Shown here: positions 18,701 to 27,366 of the stretch, piece by piece
Layout of the letters: the number at the start of each line of letters is the position of its first letter
Position numbering within the stretch: position 1 is the stretch's first letter
NCBI GenBank assembly: GCA_934667845.1
Contig: CAKUMQ010000016.1
Location: forward strand, 1 to 48,776
Length of the DNA stretch: 48,776 nt
Origin: an uncultured Eubacteriales bacterium
GTDB lineage: Bacteria > Bacillota > Clostridia > Oscillospirales > Acutalibacteraceae
Reading direction: 5' to 3'
The notes under the pieces: generated by a model
Told to the model about the DNA's origin: nothing
What the model saw: the letters and a program-made list of their open reading frames with translations, nothing else
Databases searched by the model: none
Made by a program: the position numbers and the translations under genes

Positions 18701-19321
18701 AATGTGGACGCGATCGAGGAATATAAAGAGGTCAGCGAGCGGTATGAATTCCTGTCCGGTCAGGTGCGGGATGTGGAGGTCTCGAAGGCGGAGCTGCAAA
18801 AGCTGATCTCCGAGCTGACCGGGCAGATGAAAGAGCTGTTTTTGGAGCGCTTCCGCCAGATCAACGGCTATTACGGCGAGATATTCGCCGAGCTGTTCGG
18901 CGGCGGCACGGCGGAGCTGTCGCTGACCGATCCCGAGGACGTGCTCGGCTCGGGCATCGAGATGAAAGTGCAGCCGCCCGGCAAGGTCATTCTGAATCTG
19001 GATGTGCTTTCGGGCGGTGAAAAGGCGCTTGCCGCCATTGCACTGCTGTTTGCCATCCTGAAAGTGACGCCGTCGCCGTTTTGCGTGCTGGATGAGATCG
19101 AGGCGGCGCTCGACGATGTGAACGTCGATCGCTATGCCCGCTATATCCACCGCATGGAGGACAAAACGCAGTTTATCGTCATCACCCACCGCCGCGGCAC
19201 CATGGAGGAGGCGGACGTGCTCTACGGCGTCACCATGCAGGAGCAGGGCGTGTCCAAGCTGCTGGAGCTGCGCGCGAGCGAGGTGGAGGAAAAGCTGGGA
19301 CTGTCGCTGAACGCGCAGTGA
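15740..19321 (+). CDS. smc: chromosome segregation ATPase SMC
   Basis: 1193 residues from ATG 15740 (MLLKSLEIHGFKSFPDKTVL) with AGGAAGTGAG upstream. The Walker A motif GPNGSGKSN lies near residue 32. Two long coiled coils flank a hinge (about 505-660, with GSLTGGSASKN at its end). The ABC signature LSGGEKAL is near 1090 and Walker B CVLDEIEAALDD near 1115. As the core of the SMC-ScpAB condensin it organises and segregates the chromosome. It lies between the radical SAM gene and ftsY, the usual Firmicutes order. The coiled coil is rich in Glu/Arg/Ala. Confidence 0.97.
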   Translation: MLLKSLEIHGFKSFPDKTVLRFDRGMTAVVGPNGSGKSNISDAIRWVLGEQSTKSLRGAKMEDVIFNGTEKRRPVGFAEVSLVIDNKDRALGFDADDVKVTRRYYRSGDSEYLLNNASVRLKDIQLLFMDTGLGRDGYSIVGQGRIGDIVASKSNDRREIFEEAAGIAKYRYRKNEAERRLAAAEDNLVRLRDIVTELEERVGPLAAQAEKAKKFLEFAGEKKTLEIGLWLHVIRATKDTLRDLNAKLELARTQYDAAGEAADEWYRQIEEIGRRSAEISARMDELRRSTAATEEQAAALDSRAAVRRNDMAHNADTIERLLGDIAESDSGDDRIREEIARREQEIAEKQAAIAESERQRLAAAEELEGLTKSSDEATDRMSALSEKANALALALSDARVQSGTAESALTEITLRLSQINASVIGRQQEVAAAKAERDACRKDAAEAEERAESLKNSAEGYRLRAKSRAEKRDAAKETADQRRLDAEEKLRRVRLLEELERSMEGFSGSVKAVIRQAERGALTGILGPVSRLLRTTPEYALAIETALGAAAQNVVCSREEDAKRAIAYLKESKGGRATFLPLSTIKGNRLRENGLDDAPGFVGLACELVQFAPEYAGVADSLLGRVAVTEDLDYAVSLARRFGYRFRIVTLDGQVVNAGGSLTGGSASKNAGLLSRRGEIERLQKEAEALAAKAREAQENWKRLSEEAALVEAEWTGLQGELSTAQEDKIRLDGELRRLEEQLSAGERSLSESAEEIRSLTARAGDCRGRMAEAAERMQALEADKAAIEQEIAGISGGRQQLTEQRSTLSERIAALKLAEVAAQKEIEAAHAAIGEWEARFRDAESYRARLQEQIGQVKEQNTAIEAELTSLADEAAALRAQSASVETQIAKLAEERSEGERQQTVLQQKSREKLDERELAGREAGRLEERCLAAQRESDEVVKKLFEEYELTRSEAEEITEPIADVPAANRRLNELKSKIRSLGSVNVDAIEEYKEVSERYEFLSGQVRDVEVSKAELQKLISELTGQMKELFLERFRQINGYYGEIFAELFGGGTAELSLTDPEDVLGSGIEMKVQPPGKVILNLDVLSGGEKALAAIALLFAILKVTPSPFCVLDEIEAALDDVNVDRYARYIHRMEDKTQFIVITHRRGTMEEADVLYGVTMQEQGVSKLLELRASEVEEKLGLSLNAQ

Positions 19322-19350
19322 TCCCTGTCGGGAAAAGGAGGTCTTAGCCT

Positions 19351-20262
<912 letters not shown>

Positions 20263-20265
20263 GCC

Positions 20266-20871
20266 ATGCGCTTTGTGATCGCCACCCACAACCCCCACAA
20301 GCTCGCCGAACTGGCGCGCATTTTGGAGCCGCTCGGAATCACTGCCGTGACCGAGGATGATCTGCCCGAGGTCGAGGAGACGGGCACCACATTTGAGAGC
20401 AATTCCTTTTTAAAGGCGGATTCCGCCTGCACCTTCACCGGGCTGCCCGCCATCGCGGACGATTCCGGGCTGATGGTGGATGCACTGGACGGGGCGCCCG
20501 GGGTCTATTCCGCCCGCTTTGCCGGCGAGACCGGCACCTATGCCGACTGCAACCGCAAGCTGCTGGCGCTGCTTGCCGATGTGCCGCCCGAAAAGCGGAC
20601 GGCGCGCTTTGTCTCGGTCATCACCTGCGTGTTCCCGAACGGCGACGTCGTGACGGGAAAGGGCGCCTGCGAGGGCGTGATCGCCGACAGGGTGCGCGGC
20701 GAGGGCGGCTTCGGCTATGACCCGCTGTTTGTCGTGGGGGAGAAGAGCTTTGCCGAAATGACTCCGGCGGAAAAGGATGCCGTGAGCCACCGCGGTCATG
20801 CGCTGACGGCGTTTGCCGCCGAATTGCGGGCGTATCTGTCCGCACAGAACAAAGGAGATACGATATGCTGA
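20266..20871 (+). CDS. rdgB: XTP/dITP pyrophosphatase (RdgB/HAM1 family)
   Basis: 201 residues. The substrate-binding motif ATHNPHKLAEL is at the N-terminus; FESNSFLKAD and ADDSGLMVDALDGAPGVYSARFAG are the classical HAM1 motifs, followed by GEGGFGYDPLF and SHRGHAL. The enzyme removes deaminated purine nucleoside triphosphates from the pool. The ATG lies three bases after the ftsY stop with GAGGAGGAA inside ftsY. It overlaps yhbY by seven bases. Confidence 0.95.
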   Translation: MRFVIATHNPHKLAELARILEPLGITAVTEDDLPEVEETGTTFESNSFLKADSACTFTGLPAIADDSGLMVDALDGAPGVYSARFAGETGTYADCNRKLLALLADVPPEKRTARFVSVITCVFPNGDVVTGKGACEGVIADRVRGEGGFGYDPLFVVGEKSFAEMTPAEKDAVSHRGHALTAFAAELRAYLSAQNKGDTIC

Positions 20872-21161
20872 ACAGTAAACAGCGCGCTTATCTGCGCGGA
20901 CTTGCGAATTCTTTTGAGCCGATCGTCCATGTGGGCAAGGGCGGCTTTGCGGATACGATCGTCAAACAGGCAGATGATGCGCTGACCGCCCGCGAGCTGA
21001 TCAAGGGCAAGGTGCTCGAGACCGCGCCGCTGTCCAGCCGCGAGGCCGCCGAGCAGATCGCGGCCGCCGTCGGCGCAGAGGTGGTGCAGGTGATCGGCCG
21101 CACATTTGTGCTGTATCGCCGCAACCCGAAAGAGCCGCAGATCGTGCTGCCGAATCGCTGA
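20865..21161 (+). CDS. yhbY: YhbY-family RNA-binding (CRM domain) protein
   Basis: 98 residues, a single CRM domain: SKQRAYLRGLANSFEPIVHVGKGG with the conserved GKGG loop, then ALTARELIKGKVLE and VQVIGRTFVLYR. Family members bind ribosomal RNA and associate with pre-50S particles. AAAGGAGAT precedes the ATG. In Firmicutes the gene usually sits upstream of nadD-yqeK-rsfS, as here. Confidence 0.93.
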   Translation: MLNSKQRAYLRGLANSFEPIVHVGKGGFADTIVKQADDALTARELIKGKVLETAPLSSREAAEQIAAAVGAEVVQVIGRTFVLYRRNPKEPQIVLPNR

Positions 21162-21176
21162 GAGGGGGATTCCCGC

Positions 21177-22352
21177 GTGCGTATTGCCCTGTTCGGCGGA
21201 TCGTTTGATCCGATCCATAACGGCCATGTGCAGATGGCGCAGGCCTTTGTCCGCGCGCTTTCGCTGGATCGCGTGATCTTTATGCCGACGGGCGACCCGC
21301 CGCATAAGCTGCGCAGTGGCATGGCGGCTGCCGCCCACCGGCTTGCGATGTGCCGTCTGGCGGTGCAGGCGTTTCCCTGGGCGGAGGTGTCCGACCGCGA
21401 GCTGTCGCGGGAGGGCGCGAGCTTTACGGCGGATACGCTGCGTGAGCTGTGCGCACAGGAGCCGGAGGCGGAGTGGTTTTTGCTGACCGGTGCCGATATG
21501 TTTGTGACGCTGCACAGCTGGTATCATTTTTCCGAAATTGCGCGGCTGGCGACGCTTTGTACGCTGCCGCGCGACGGGCGGGATGCCGCCGTTTTGCGCA
21601 GCTATGCCGACCGGCTGACGGCGGACGGCGCGCGTTGCGCGGTGCTGCCCGATCCGGTGCAGCAGGTGTCCTCGACCGACTTGCGGGAGCGGGCGGCGCA
21701 CGCGGAATCGCTGGCGGGGCTTGTGCCGCCGGAGGTGGAGGCGTATATCCGCCGCCACCGGCTGTACAGTTCTGCGGATGCCATGGAGCAGAAGCCGATC
21801 GAGGAGCAGTATAAGGATCTGCTGCGTCCGCGTCTGAGCGAAAAGCGGTATGCCCATTCGCTGGCGGTCGCCGACCGTGCGGAGCTGCTCGCGCCGATCT
21901 ACGGCGCCGATCCGGCATTGGCCCGCACGGCGGGACTGCTGCACGATATCATGAAGGATACGCCGCAAAACGAACAGTTGCAAATTCAGAAAGAATTTGG
22001 TATACTAATGGATACGGTCACCAAAGCCTCTCCGGCGCTGTGGCACGCCGTCACCGGCGCCGCCTTTCTGGAGCATGTGCTGGCGCTGCCCGCGCCGATC
22101 GTGCGCGCGGTGCGGTATCACACGACCGGATGTGCCGGGATGACGCTGCTGGACAAAACGGTTTATCTGGCGGATTTCACCTCCGCCGACCGCGATTACC
22201 CCGATGTGGAGACCATGCGGCGGCTGTCCGAGCAGGCGGCGGACCCCGCGATGCTCTATGCGCTCGCTTATACGATCGGCGACCTGACCCGCAAAAACCG
22301 TGCGGTGCATCCCGATACGCTGAATGCCTACAACGAGCTGTTGTGTCACTGA
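21177..22352 (+). CDS. nadD: NadD-YqeK fusion: nicotinate-nucleotide adenylyltransferase plus HD hydrolase
   Basis: 391 residues, GTG start after GAGAGGGGG. Residues 1 to about 195 are NadD, with nucleotidyltransferase motif GGSFDPIHNGH, FMPTGDPPHK and the C-terminal SSTDLRERAA. It adenylates nicotinate mononucleotide in NAD synthesis. After a short linker (AMEQKPIEEQYKDLL), residues about 205-391 are a YqeK-type HD domain: KRYAHSLAVADRAELLA, LLHDIMKD, RYHTTGCAGM and LADFTSADRDYP. YqeK homologues hydrolyse diadenosine tetraphosphate. The two are usually separate adjacent genes; here the frame runs through without a stop, so the fusion is real unless the assembly is wrong. Confidence 0.92.
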   Translation: MRIALFGGSFDPIHNGHVQMAQAFVRALSLDRVIFMPTGDPPHKLRSGMAAAAHRLAMCRLAVQAFPWAEVSDRELSREGASFTADTLRELCAQEPEAEWFLLTGADMFVTLHSWYHFSEIARLATLCTLPRDGRDAAVLRSYADRLTADGARCAVLPDPVQQVSSTDLRERAAHAESLAGLVPPEVEAYIRRHRLYSSADAMEQKPIEEQYKDLLRPRLSEKRYAHSLAVADRAELLAPIYGADPALARTAGLLHDIMKDTPQNEQLQIQKEFGILMDTVTKASPALWHAVTGAAFLEHVLALPAPIVRAVRYHTTGCAGMTLLDKTVYLADFTSADRDYPDVETMRRLSEQAADPAMLYALAYTIGDLTRKNRAVHPDTLNAYNELLCH

Positions 22353-22368
22353 TAAGGAGGAATTCCGT

Positions 22369-23670
22369 ATGGCAAAGGACAACCGCGGCAAAAAAGTCGC
22401 GCTGAAACAGGAGAATACGTCTAAGGCTCCGCGCAAACGGAAAAAGAAGCTGACCCCCGTCAAGCTGACGATCCGGATCCTGCTGGCGGTTTTCCTGGTC
22501 ATGCTGCTGGTGTTTCTGTTCGTGGTCGGCCGCTATGTCTATTCCTATTTCAAAACCGACGACAACAGCGGTACGGTAGCCCCCATCGACCATGAAACGA
22601 CGGCGGAGGGAGAGCTGTCTAAGGTCTCCTATTATCTTGTCGGCGTGATGGGTAAGACCAGTGCGGACCCGCTGTCGGCGATCTCGCTCGTCTGCTTTGA
22701 CAAAAAGGCGGGCACGCTGGACGTGCTGCAAATGCCGGTATCCACCTATCTGGGCAAGACCGACGGCTGGGACGTGACCACGCTCGACGCGGTCTGGTCG
22801 GATCCCCAGCCGCTCCCGTGGTGCGACAAGTGCCGCAAGCGGGTGTATGCGCCGGAGGTCGCGGAGGGGAATACCCATTCCGTGTGCGGCGAAAAGCTGA
22901 CGACCAAAAAGGGGTCGGCATCCGAAAACCTGATCGACATTTTCAATGACCAGTACAGCATGCCGGTAGACGCCTTCTTCATCATGCCGCAGGCGGCACT
23001 GATGCGGATGGTGGATGCCGTCGGCGGCGTGACGGTCGAAAGTGATATTGCCTTTACGGCAGGCGACACGAAATATAAAAAGGGAACACAGACACTGACC
23101 GGCGAGGCGGCGCTGCAATATGCGCTGACCGAGGGCTATTCCTCGACGCCGGAGACGGATCTGACTCGTATGCTGCGTCAGCGGCAGGTGTTTGCGGCAC
23201 TTCTGAACCGGATGCTGTCACTGTCTGAAAAGGATCTGCTCGACAAGGTGATCGACCCCGTGATGAGCAGCTCGACGCCGATCCGCGTGTCGGAAACGCT
23301 GCTCAGCCGCAAGGCGATGATGGCGGGACTGAGCCGTGCCTCCGCCGATAATGCCGACAACGAGGATGCCATGTGCGCCCTCATCGGCGGGATCGGAAAG
23401 CTGGAAAAAGAAAATATGCAGTATCACCTGCTGCCGGGCGGAAGCGCGAAAAACGGCTCGAAAAAGGTGTATACCGTGCAGAAAGAGGCGCTCAAAACGC
23501 TGCTGACCGAGCATTTCAACCCCTACGGTCAGCCGATCGGCGATGCCGATCTCGCCGTTTTCGAGCTGACGACCTCGGCGAAGCCGGATACCAAAGCGGC
23601 GTCGTTTGCTTCTGCCGCACCGGCACAGGAGGCGGCGCTGACTGAAGAAAGCAGCGGCACGAATGAGTAA
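22369..23670 (+). CDS. LCP (LytR-CpsA-Psr)-like membrane protein, degenerate, with Cys/His insertion
   Basis: 433 residues from ATG 22369, nine bases after AAGGAGG (the longer frame overlaps yqeK). A lysine-rich cytoplasmic tail (1-32), one transmembrane helix (about 34-56) and an extracellular LCP-like domain ending near 320, then a small C-terminal domain and a disordered Ala/Ser tail. LCP enzymes attach polymers to peptidoglycan. The usual Arg-Asp active-site segments look altered: the strand normally ending in IPRD reads MPVSTYL. Between them lies an insertion with C152-x2-C155 and H170-x2-C173, resembling a zinc ribbon. The position between yqeK and rsfS is conserved in Clostridia. A structural or regulatory role is more likely than ligase activity. 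Confidence 0.75.
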   Translation: MAKDNRGKKVALKQENTSKAPRKRKKKLTPVKLTIRILLAVFLVMLLVFLFVVGRYVYSYFKTDDNSGTVAPIDHETTAEGELSKVSYYLVGVMGKTSADPLSAISLVCFDKKAGTLDVLQMPVSTYLGKTDGWDVTTLDAVWSDPQPLPWCDKCRKRVYAPEVAEGNTHSVCGEKLTTKKGSASENLIDIFNDQYSMPVDAFFIMPQAALMRMVDAVGGVTVESDIAFTAGDTKYKKGTQTLTGEAALQYALTEGYSSTPETDLTRMLRQRQVFAALLNRMLSLSEKDLLDKVIDPVMSSSTPIRVSETLLSRKAMMAGLSRASADNADNEDAMCALIGGIGKLEKENMQYHLLPGGSAKNGSKKVYTVQKEALKTLLTEHFNPYGQPIGDADLAVFELTTSAKPDTKAASFASAAPAQEAALTEESSGTNE

Positions 23671-23687
23671 GGAAGGAAGAAACCCAC

Positions 23688-24047
23688 TTGGAAGCTAAGG
23701 AACTGATGGAACGCGCCGTGCGGGCGCTGGATACCCATAAAGCGGAGGACATCCGCGTGCTGAAAGTGACGGATGTGACGTCACTGGCGGATTATTTTGT
23801 GCTGGCGCAGGGCGGCAGCACGACGCAGGTGCGCGCACTGGCGGATTATGTGGATTACGAGCTGGGGCTTGCGGGCGTCTCTCCTCTGCGGACAGAGGGC
23901 TATGACGGCGCCAACTGGATCCTGATGGATTATGCCGCAGTTGTTGTGCATGTATTCCTGCCGAAAACACGGCAGTATTATGATTTGGAGCGGTTGTGGC
24001 AGGACGGCACGCCGGTCGATCTTTCGGATATCATCATCGAGGAGTGA
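23688..24047 (+). CDS. rsfS: ribosomal silencing factor RsfS
   Basis: 119 residues from TTG 23688, which fits the family start (LEAKELMERAVRALDTHKAEDI); an in-frame ATG at 23706 would remove the first helix. GGAAGGAAG lies upstream. Conserved motifs are VTDVTSLADYFVLAQG and the C-terminal VVHVFLPKTRQYYDLERLW. RsfS binds L14 on the 50S subunit and blocks joining when nutrients are scarce. It lies directly before leuS (stop and start adjacent). Confidence 0.94.
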   Translation: MEAKELMERAVRALDTHKAEDIRVLKVTDVTSLADYFVLAQGGSTTQVRALADYVDYELGLAGVSPLRTEGYDGANWILMDYAAVVVHVFLPKTRQYYDLERLWQDGTPVDLSDIIIEE

Positions 24048-26462
24048 ATGGCAATGCAGTATGAACCCCGGCTCATTGAGCCGAAATGGCAGGCGCGCTG
24101 GGAGGAAGCCCAGGTGTTTGCCGCGAAGGACAATGTGGACAAGCCGAAGTTTTACGGCTTGATCGAGTTTCCCTATCCGTCCGGCGCAGGTATGCATGTC
24201 GGGCATATCAAGGCGTATTCCGGCATGGAGGTCATCTCCCGCAAACGGCGGATGCAGGGCTATAACGTGCTGTTCCCGATCGGCTTTGACGCCTACGGTC
24301 TGCCGACGGAGAATTATGCCATCAAGACCGGTATCCACCCGCGTGTGGTGACCGATCAGAACATCCGCAAATTTACCCAACAGCTTCGGCGCGTCGGCTT
24401 CTCGTTTGACTGGAGCCGCACGGTGGATACGACGCAGGAGGACTACTATCGCTGGACGCAGTGGATCTTCCTGAAAATGTTTGAGCACGGGCTGGTGTTC
24501 CGCGACACAGCGCTCGTCAACTACTGCCCGCACTGCAAGGTCGTTCTCTCCAATGAGGATTCGCAGGGCGGAAAGTGCGATATCTGCCACAGCACTATCG
24601 TGCAGAAGGCGAAGGATGTGTGGTATCTGCGCATCACCGCCTATGCGGACAAGCTGCTCGAGGGTCTGGACCTTGTGGATTTTCCGGCGAATATCCGCCA
24701 GCAGCAGGAAAACTGGATCGGCCGCTCGACGGGTGCGTTCGTCAACTTCCCGCTGAAGGACACCGATGAGAAGCTGCGCATTTACACGACGCGCTGCGAC
24801 ACGCTGTTCGGCGTGACGTTCATGGTCATCGCGCCGGAGCATCCTCTGCTTGAAAAATACCGCTCGCGCATCAAAAACGCCGAGGAGCTGGACGCTTATA
24901 AGGCAGAATGCGCCAAAAAGACGGAATTTGAGCGTACCCAGCTGGTCAAGGATAAGACCGGTGTGCGGGTGGACGGTCTGACGGCGGTCAACCCGGTGAG
25001 CGGGCGCGAGATCCCGATCTACATTTCCGATTACGTCATGATGGGCTACGGTACCGGCGCGATCATGGCGGTGCCCGCGCACGATCAGCGCGACTATGAG
25101 TTCGCCCGCAAGTTCGGTCTCGACATCATTCCGGTGATCGAGGGCGGCGACATCGCCAAAGAGGCGTATGCCGGCGACGGCGTGATGATCAACTCGGATT
25201 TCCTGAACGGGCTGACCAATAAAAAGGACTCCATTGCCCGTATGCTCGCATTTTTGGAGGAAAAGGGCATCGGCGAAGCCGGCGTGCAGTATAAAATGAA
25301 GGACTGGGCGTTTAACCGCCAGCGCTACTGGGGTGAGCCGATCCCGATCGTCCACTGCAAGACCTGCGGTATGGTGCCGGTTCCCTATGACGAGCTGCCG
25401 CTGCGGCTGCCGGAAATGGAGAACTTTGAACCGGGCGAGGGCGGCGAAAGCCCGCTTGCCAAGATCGACTCGTTTGTTCACTGCCGCTGCCCGCGCTGCG
25501 GCGGCGAGGCACGGCGCGAGACCGATACGATGCCGCAGTGGGCGGGATCATCGTGGTATTTCCTGCGCTATGTCGATCCGCACAATACCCATGCATTTGC
25601 CGATCCCGAAAAGCTCCGCTACTGGATGCCGGTGGACTGGTATAACGGCGGCATGGAGCATGTGACCCGCCACCTGATCTACTCCCGCTTCTGGCACCGC
25701 TTCCTCTATGACATCGGTGAGGTGCCGTGTCCCGAGCCGTATGCCAAGCGCACGGCGCAGGGGCTGATCCTCGGCTCTGACGGCGTGAAAATGAGCAAAT
25801 CGCGCGGCAATGTGGTCGATCCGAACGACGTGGTGGACGAGTGCGGCGCGGATACGCTGCGGGTGTACATCCTGTTTATGGGCGATTACGGCTCTGCGGC
25901 GCCGTGGAGCGAGAGCAGTCTCAAAGGCTGCAAGCGTTTCTTAGACCGCGTGGCGGGCCTGCTCGATATGGCAAAGGGCAGCGGCGCGACCGCGGCGCTC
26001 GAGAGCGAGTTCCACAAGACCATCCGCAAGGTCAGCGGCGATATCGAGGAGATGAAGTTCAATACCGCCATTGCTGCCATGATGACGCTGCTCAACCGCA
26101 TCTATGATCACGGCTCGCTGACGCGTGACGAGCTGTCGATCCTGCTGCGCCTGCTCTGCCCGTTTGCCCCGCACCTGGCGGAGGAAATGTGGGAGCAGCT
26201 CGGCCATGAAGGCTTCTGCTCGCTGGCGCCCTGGCCGGAGTACGACGAGGAAAAGACGGTGGATGCCACCGTCGAAATCGTTGTGCAGGTCAACGGCAGG
26301 ATCAAGGACCGCATGGTGATCGCTATGGATATGCCCACAGAAGATGTGCTTGCCGCCGCCAAAAAGGCGGAAAAAACGGCAGCCGCCATCGAGGGTATGG
26401 AGCTTGTCAAGGAGCTGTACATTCCGGGCAAACTCGTGAATCTGGTCGTGAAACCGCGCTGA
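24048..26462 (+). CDS. leuS: leucyl-tRNA synthetase
   Basis: 804 residues, full length for the bacterial type. The HIGH-like motif HVGHI is at residues 50-54 and KMSKS at 581-585; a zinc-type CPHCK...CDICH module and the editing (CP1) domain (MVIAPEHPLL, MAVPAHDQRDYEFA) lie between. The C-terminal tRNA-binding domain is present. It charges tRNA-Leu and edits mischarged products; a tRNA-Leu(TAG) lies elsewhere in the window. No T-box precedes it; it is the last gene of the 19-kb unidirectional run. No clear terminator follows before the rpsU promoter. Confidence 0.97.
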   Translation: MAMQYEPRLIEPKWQARWEEAQVFAAKDNVDKPKFYGLIEFPYPSGAGMHVGHIKAYSGMEVISRKRRMQGYNVLFPIGFDAYGLPTENYAIKTGIHPRVVTDQNIRKFTQQLRRVGFSFDWSRTVDTTQEDYYRWTQWIFLKMFEHGLVFRDTALVNYCPHCKVVLSNEDSQGGKCDICHSTIVQKAKDVWYLRITAYADKLLEGLDLVDFPANIRQQQENWIGRSTGAFVNFPLKDTDEKLRIYTTRCDTLFGVTFMVIAPEHPLLEKYRSRIKNAEELDAYKAECAKKTEFERTQLVKDKTGVRVDGLTAVNPVSGREIPIYISDYVMMGYGTGAIMAVPAHDQRDYEFARKFGLDIIPVIEGGDIAKEAYAGDGVMINSDFLNGLTNKKDSIARMLAFLEEKGIGEAGVQYKMKDWAFNRQRYWGEPIPIVHCKTCGMVPVPYDELPLRLPEMENFEPGEGGESPLAKIDSFVHCRCPRCGGEARRETDTMPQWAGSSWYFLRYVDPHNTHAFADPEKLRYWMPVDWYNGGMEHVTRHLIYSRFWHRFLYDIGEVPCPEPYAKRTAQGLILGSDGVKMSKSRGNVVDPNDVVDECGADTLRVYILFMGDYGSAAPWSESSLKGCKRFLDRVAGLLDMAKGSGATAALESEFHKTIRKVSGDIEEMKFNTAIAAMMTLLNRIYDHGSLTRDELSILLRLLCPFAPHLAEEMWEQLGHEGFCSLAPWPEYDEEKTVDATVEIVVQVNGRIKDRMVIAMDMPTEDVLAAAKKAEKTAAAIEGMELVKELYIPGKLVNLVVKPR

Positions 26463-26528
26463 CGGTTTTGCGGAACGGGGACGGACGGCGTATTTCGCAA
26501 CAATTTCTCCGAAAAACGCAGAAAAGAC

Positions 26529-26557
26529 TTGACGAAAAGCGCTTTCCGTTGTATAAT
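26529..26557 (+). promoter_or_regulatory. sigma-A promoter of rpsU
   Basis: TTGACG (26529-26534), a 17-base spacer and TATAAT (26552-26557). Confidence 0.88.
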
Positions 26558-26612
26558 AACTACGTTATATTGATATTACCCCTGCCGTTTGGGCGGAGGG
26601 AGGGAATAAGAC

Positions 26613-26789
26613 ATGTCGGAAGTTCACGTAAAAGAAAATGAGAGCCTGGACAGTGCGCTGCGCAGATGGAAAAAGTCCTGCGCGCGTGCCGGCACTCTCG
26701 CTGAAGTGCGCAAGAGAGAGCATTATGAAAAGCCCTCTGTCCGCCGCAAGAAAAAATCTGAGGCTGCGCGCAAGAGAAAGTTTAAATAA
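26613..26789 (+). CDS. rpsU: 30S ribosomal protein S21
   Basis: 58 residues, strongly basic, starting MSEVHVKENESLDSALRRWK and ending in a lysine/arginine tail (ARKRKFK). GGAGGGAGGG lies upstream of ATG 26613. S21 helps the 30S subunit in early steps of initiation. It has its own strong promoter and a strong terminator 11 bases after the stop, so it is effectively monocistronic. Confidence 0.95.
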   Translation: MSEVHVKENESLDSALRRWKKSCARAGTLAEVRKREHYEKPSVRRKKKSEAARKRKFK

Positions 26790-26800
26790 TCCGGTAAAAA

Positions 26801-26828
26801 AGCGGGCAGTTTTCTGCCCGCTTTTTTC
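26801..26828 (+). terminator. terminator of rpsU
   Basis: A 9-bp stem (26801-26809 with 26814-26822), T4 loop, preceded by an A-run and followed by T-rich sequence (CTTTTTTCC). The flanking A/T runs can extend the stem. Confidence 0.9.
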
Positions 26829-26856
26829 CGTGTCTGAGCAAAAAGGGAGGATGCCG

Positions 26857-27366
26857 ATGCCGCTTTTTGCTGCTACGGTATATAAGCGCCGCCTGACCGA
26901 CCTGACAGCGGACGAGCTGCGGCGCATGGGGGTTCGCGGGCTGCTTCTGGATGTGGACAACACGCTGACGCCGCACGACGATCCGCATGTGTCGGATGCC
27001 GTGCGCCGCTGGCTTTCCGACCGCATAAAGGAGGGTTTTTTGCTGACGGTGGTCTCGAATAACCGCGAGGAGCGTGTGGCGCCGTTTGCCCGCATGATCG
27101 GGCTGCCGTTTACGGCGCACGCGAGAAAGCCGCTGCCGTCGGGATTTTGGCGGGCGGCAAGCTCGCTGGGTCTGTCCCGCGGGCAGTGCCTCGTGATCGG
27201 CGACCAGATCTTTACGGATATTGCCGGTGCCAATCTGGCGGGGATGCGCTCGGTGCAGCTTCTGCCGATCGTGCCGGAGGAAAAACAGCGCTTTATCCGC
27301 TTCAAGCGTCGGCTGGAACGGCCGATACTGGCGCATTATCTGAAAAAAAGGGGGATCACGCTGTGA
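26857..27366 (+). CDS. YqeG-family HAD phosphatase
   Basis: 169 residues. ATG 26857 is preferred over ATG 26851 because GGAGG (26846-26850) directly abuts the latter. HAD motif I is LLLDVDNTLTPHD; motif II is in VVSNN, with the motif III lysine in HARKPLPSGF and the acidic GDQIFTDIAGAN segment near the end. YqeG proteins are small class III HAD phosphatases of unknown physiological substrate. Its 3' end overlaps the next gene by four bases (GTGA), so the two are translationally coupled. Confidence 0.88.
   Translation: MPLFAATVYKRRLTDLTADELRRMGVRGLLLDVDNTLTPHDDPHVSDAVRRWLSDRIKEGFLLTVVSNNREERVAPFARMIGLPFTAHARKPLPSGFWRAASSLGLSRGQCLVIGDQIFTDIAGANLAGMRSVQLLPIVPEEKQRFIRFKRRLERPILAHYLKKRGITL

Noticed and set aside
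23781..25481. 566-codon open frame on the minus strand
   Set aside because: It lies antisense to rsfS and leuS, both with complete family motifs. It has repetitive basic composition typical of antisense frames in G+C-rich DNA.
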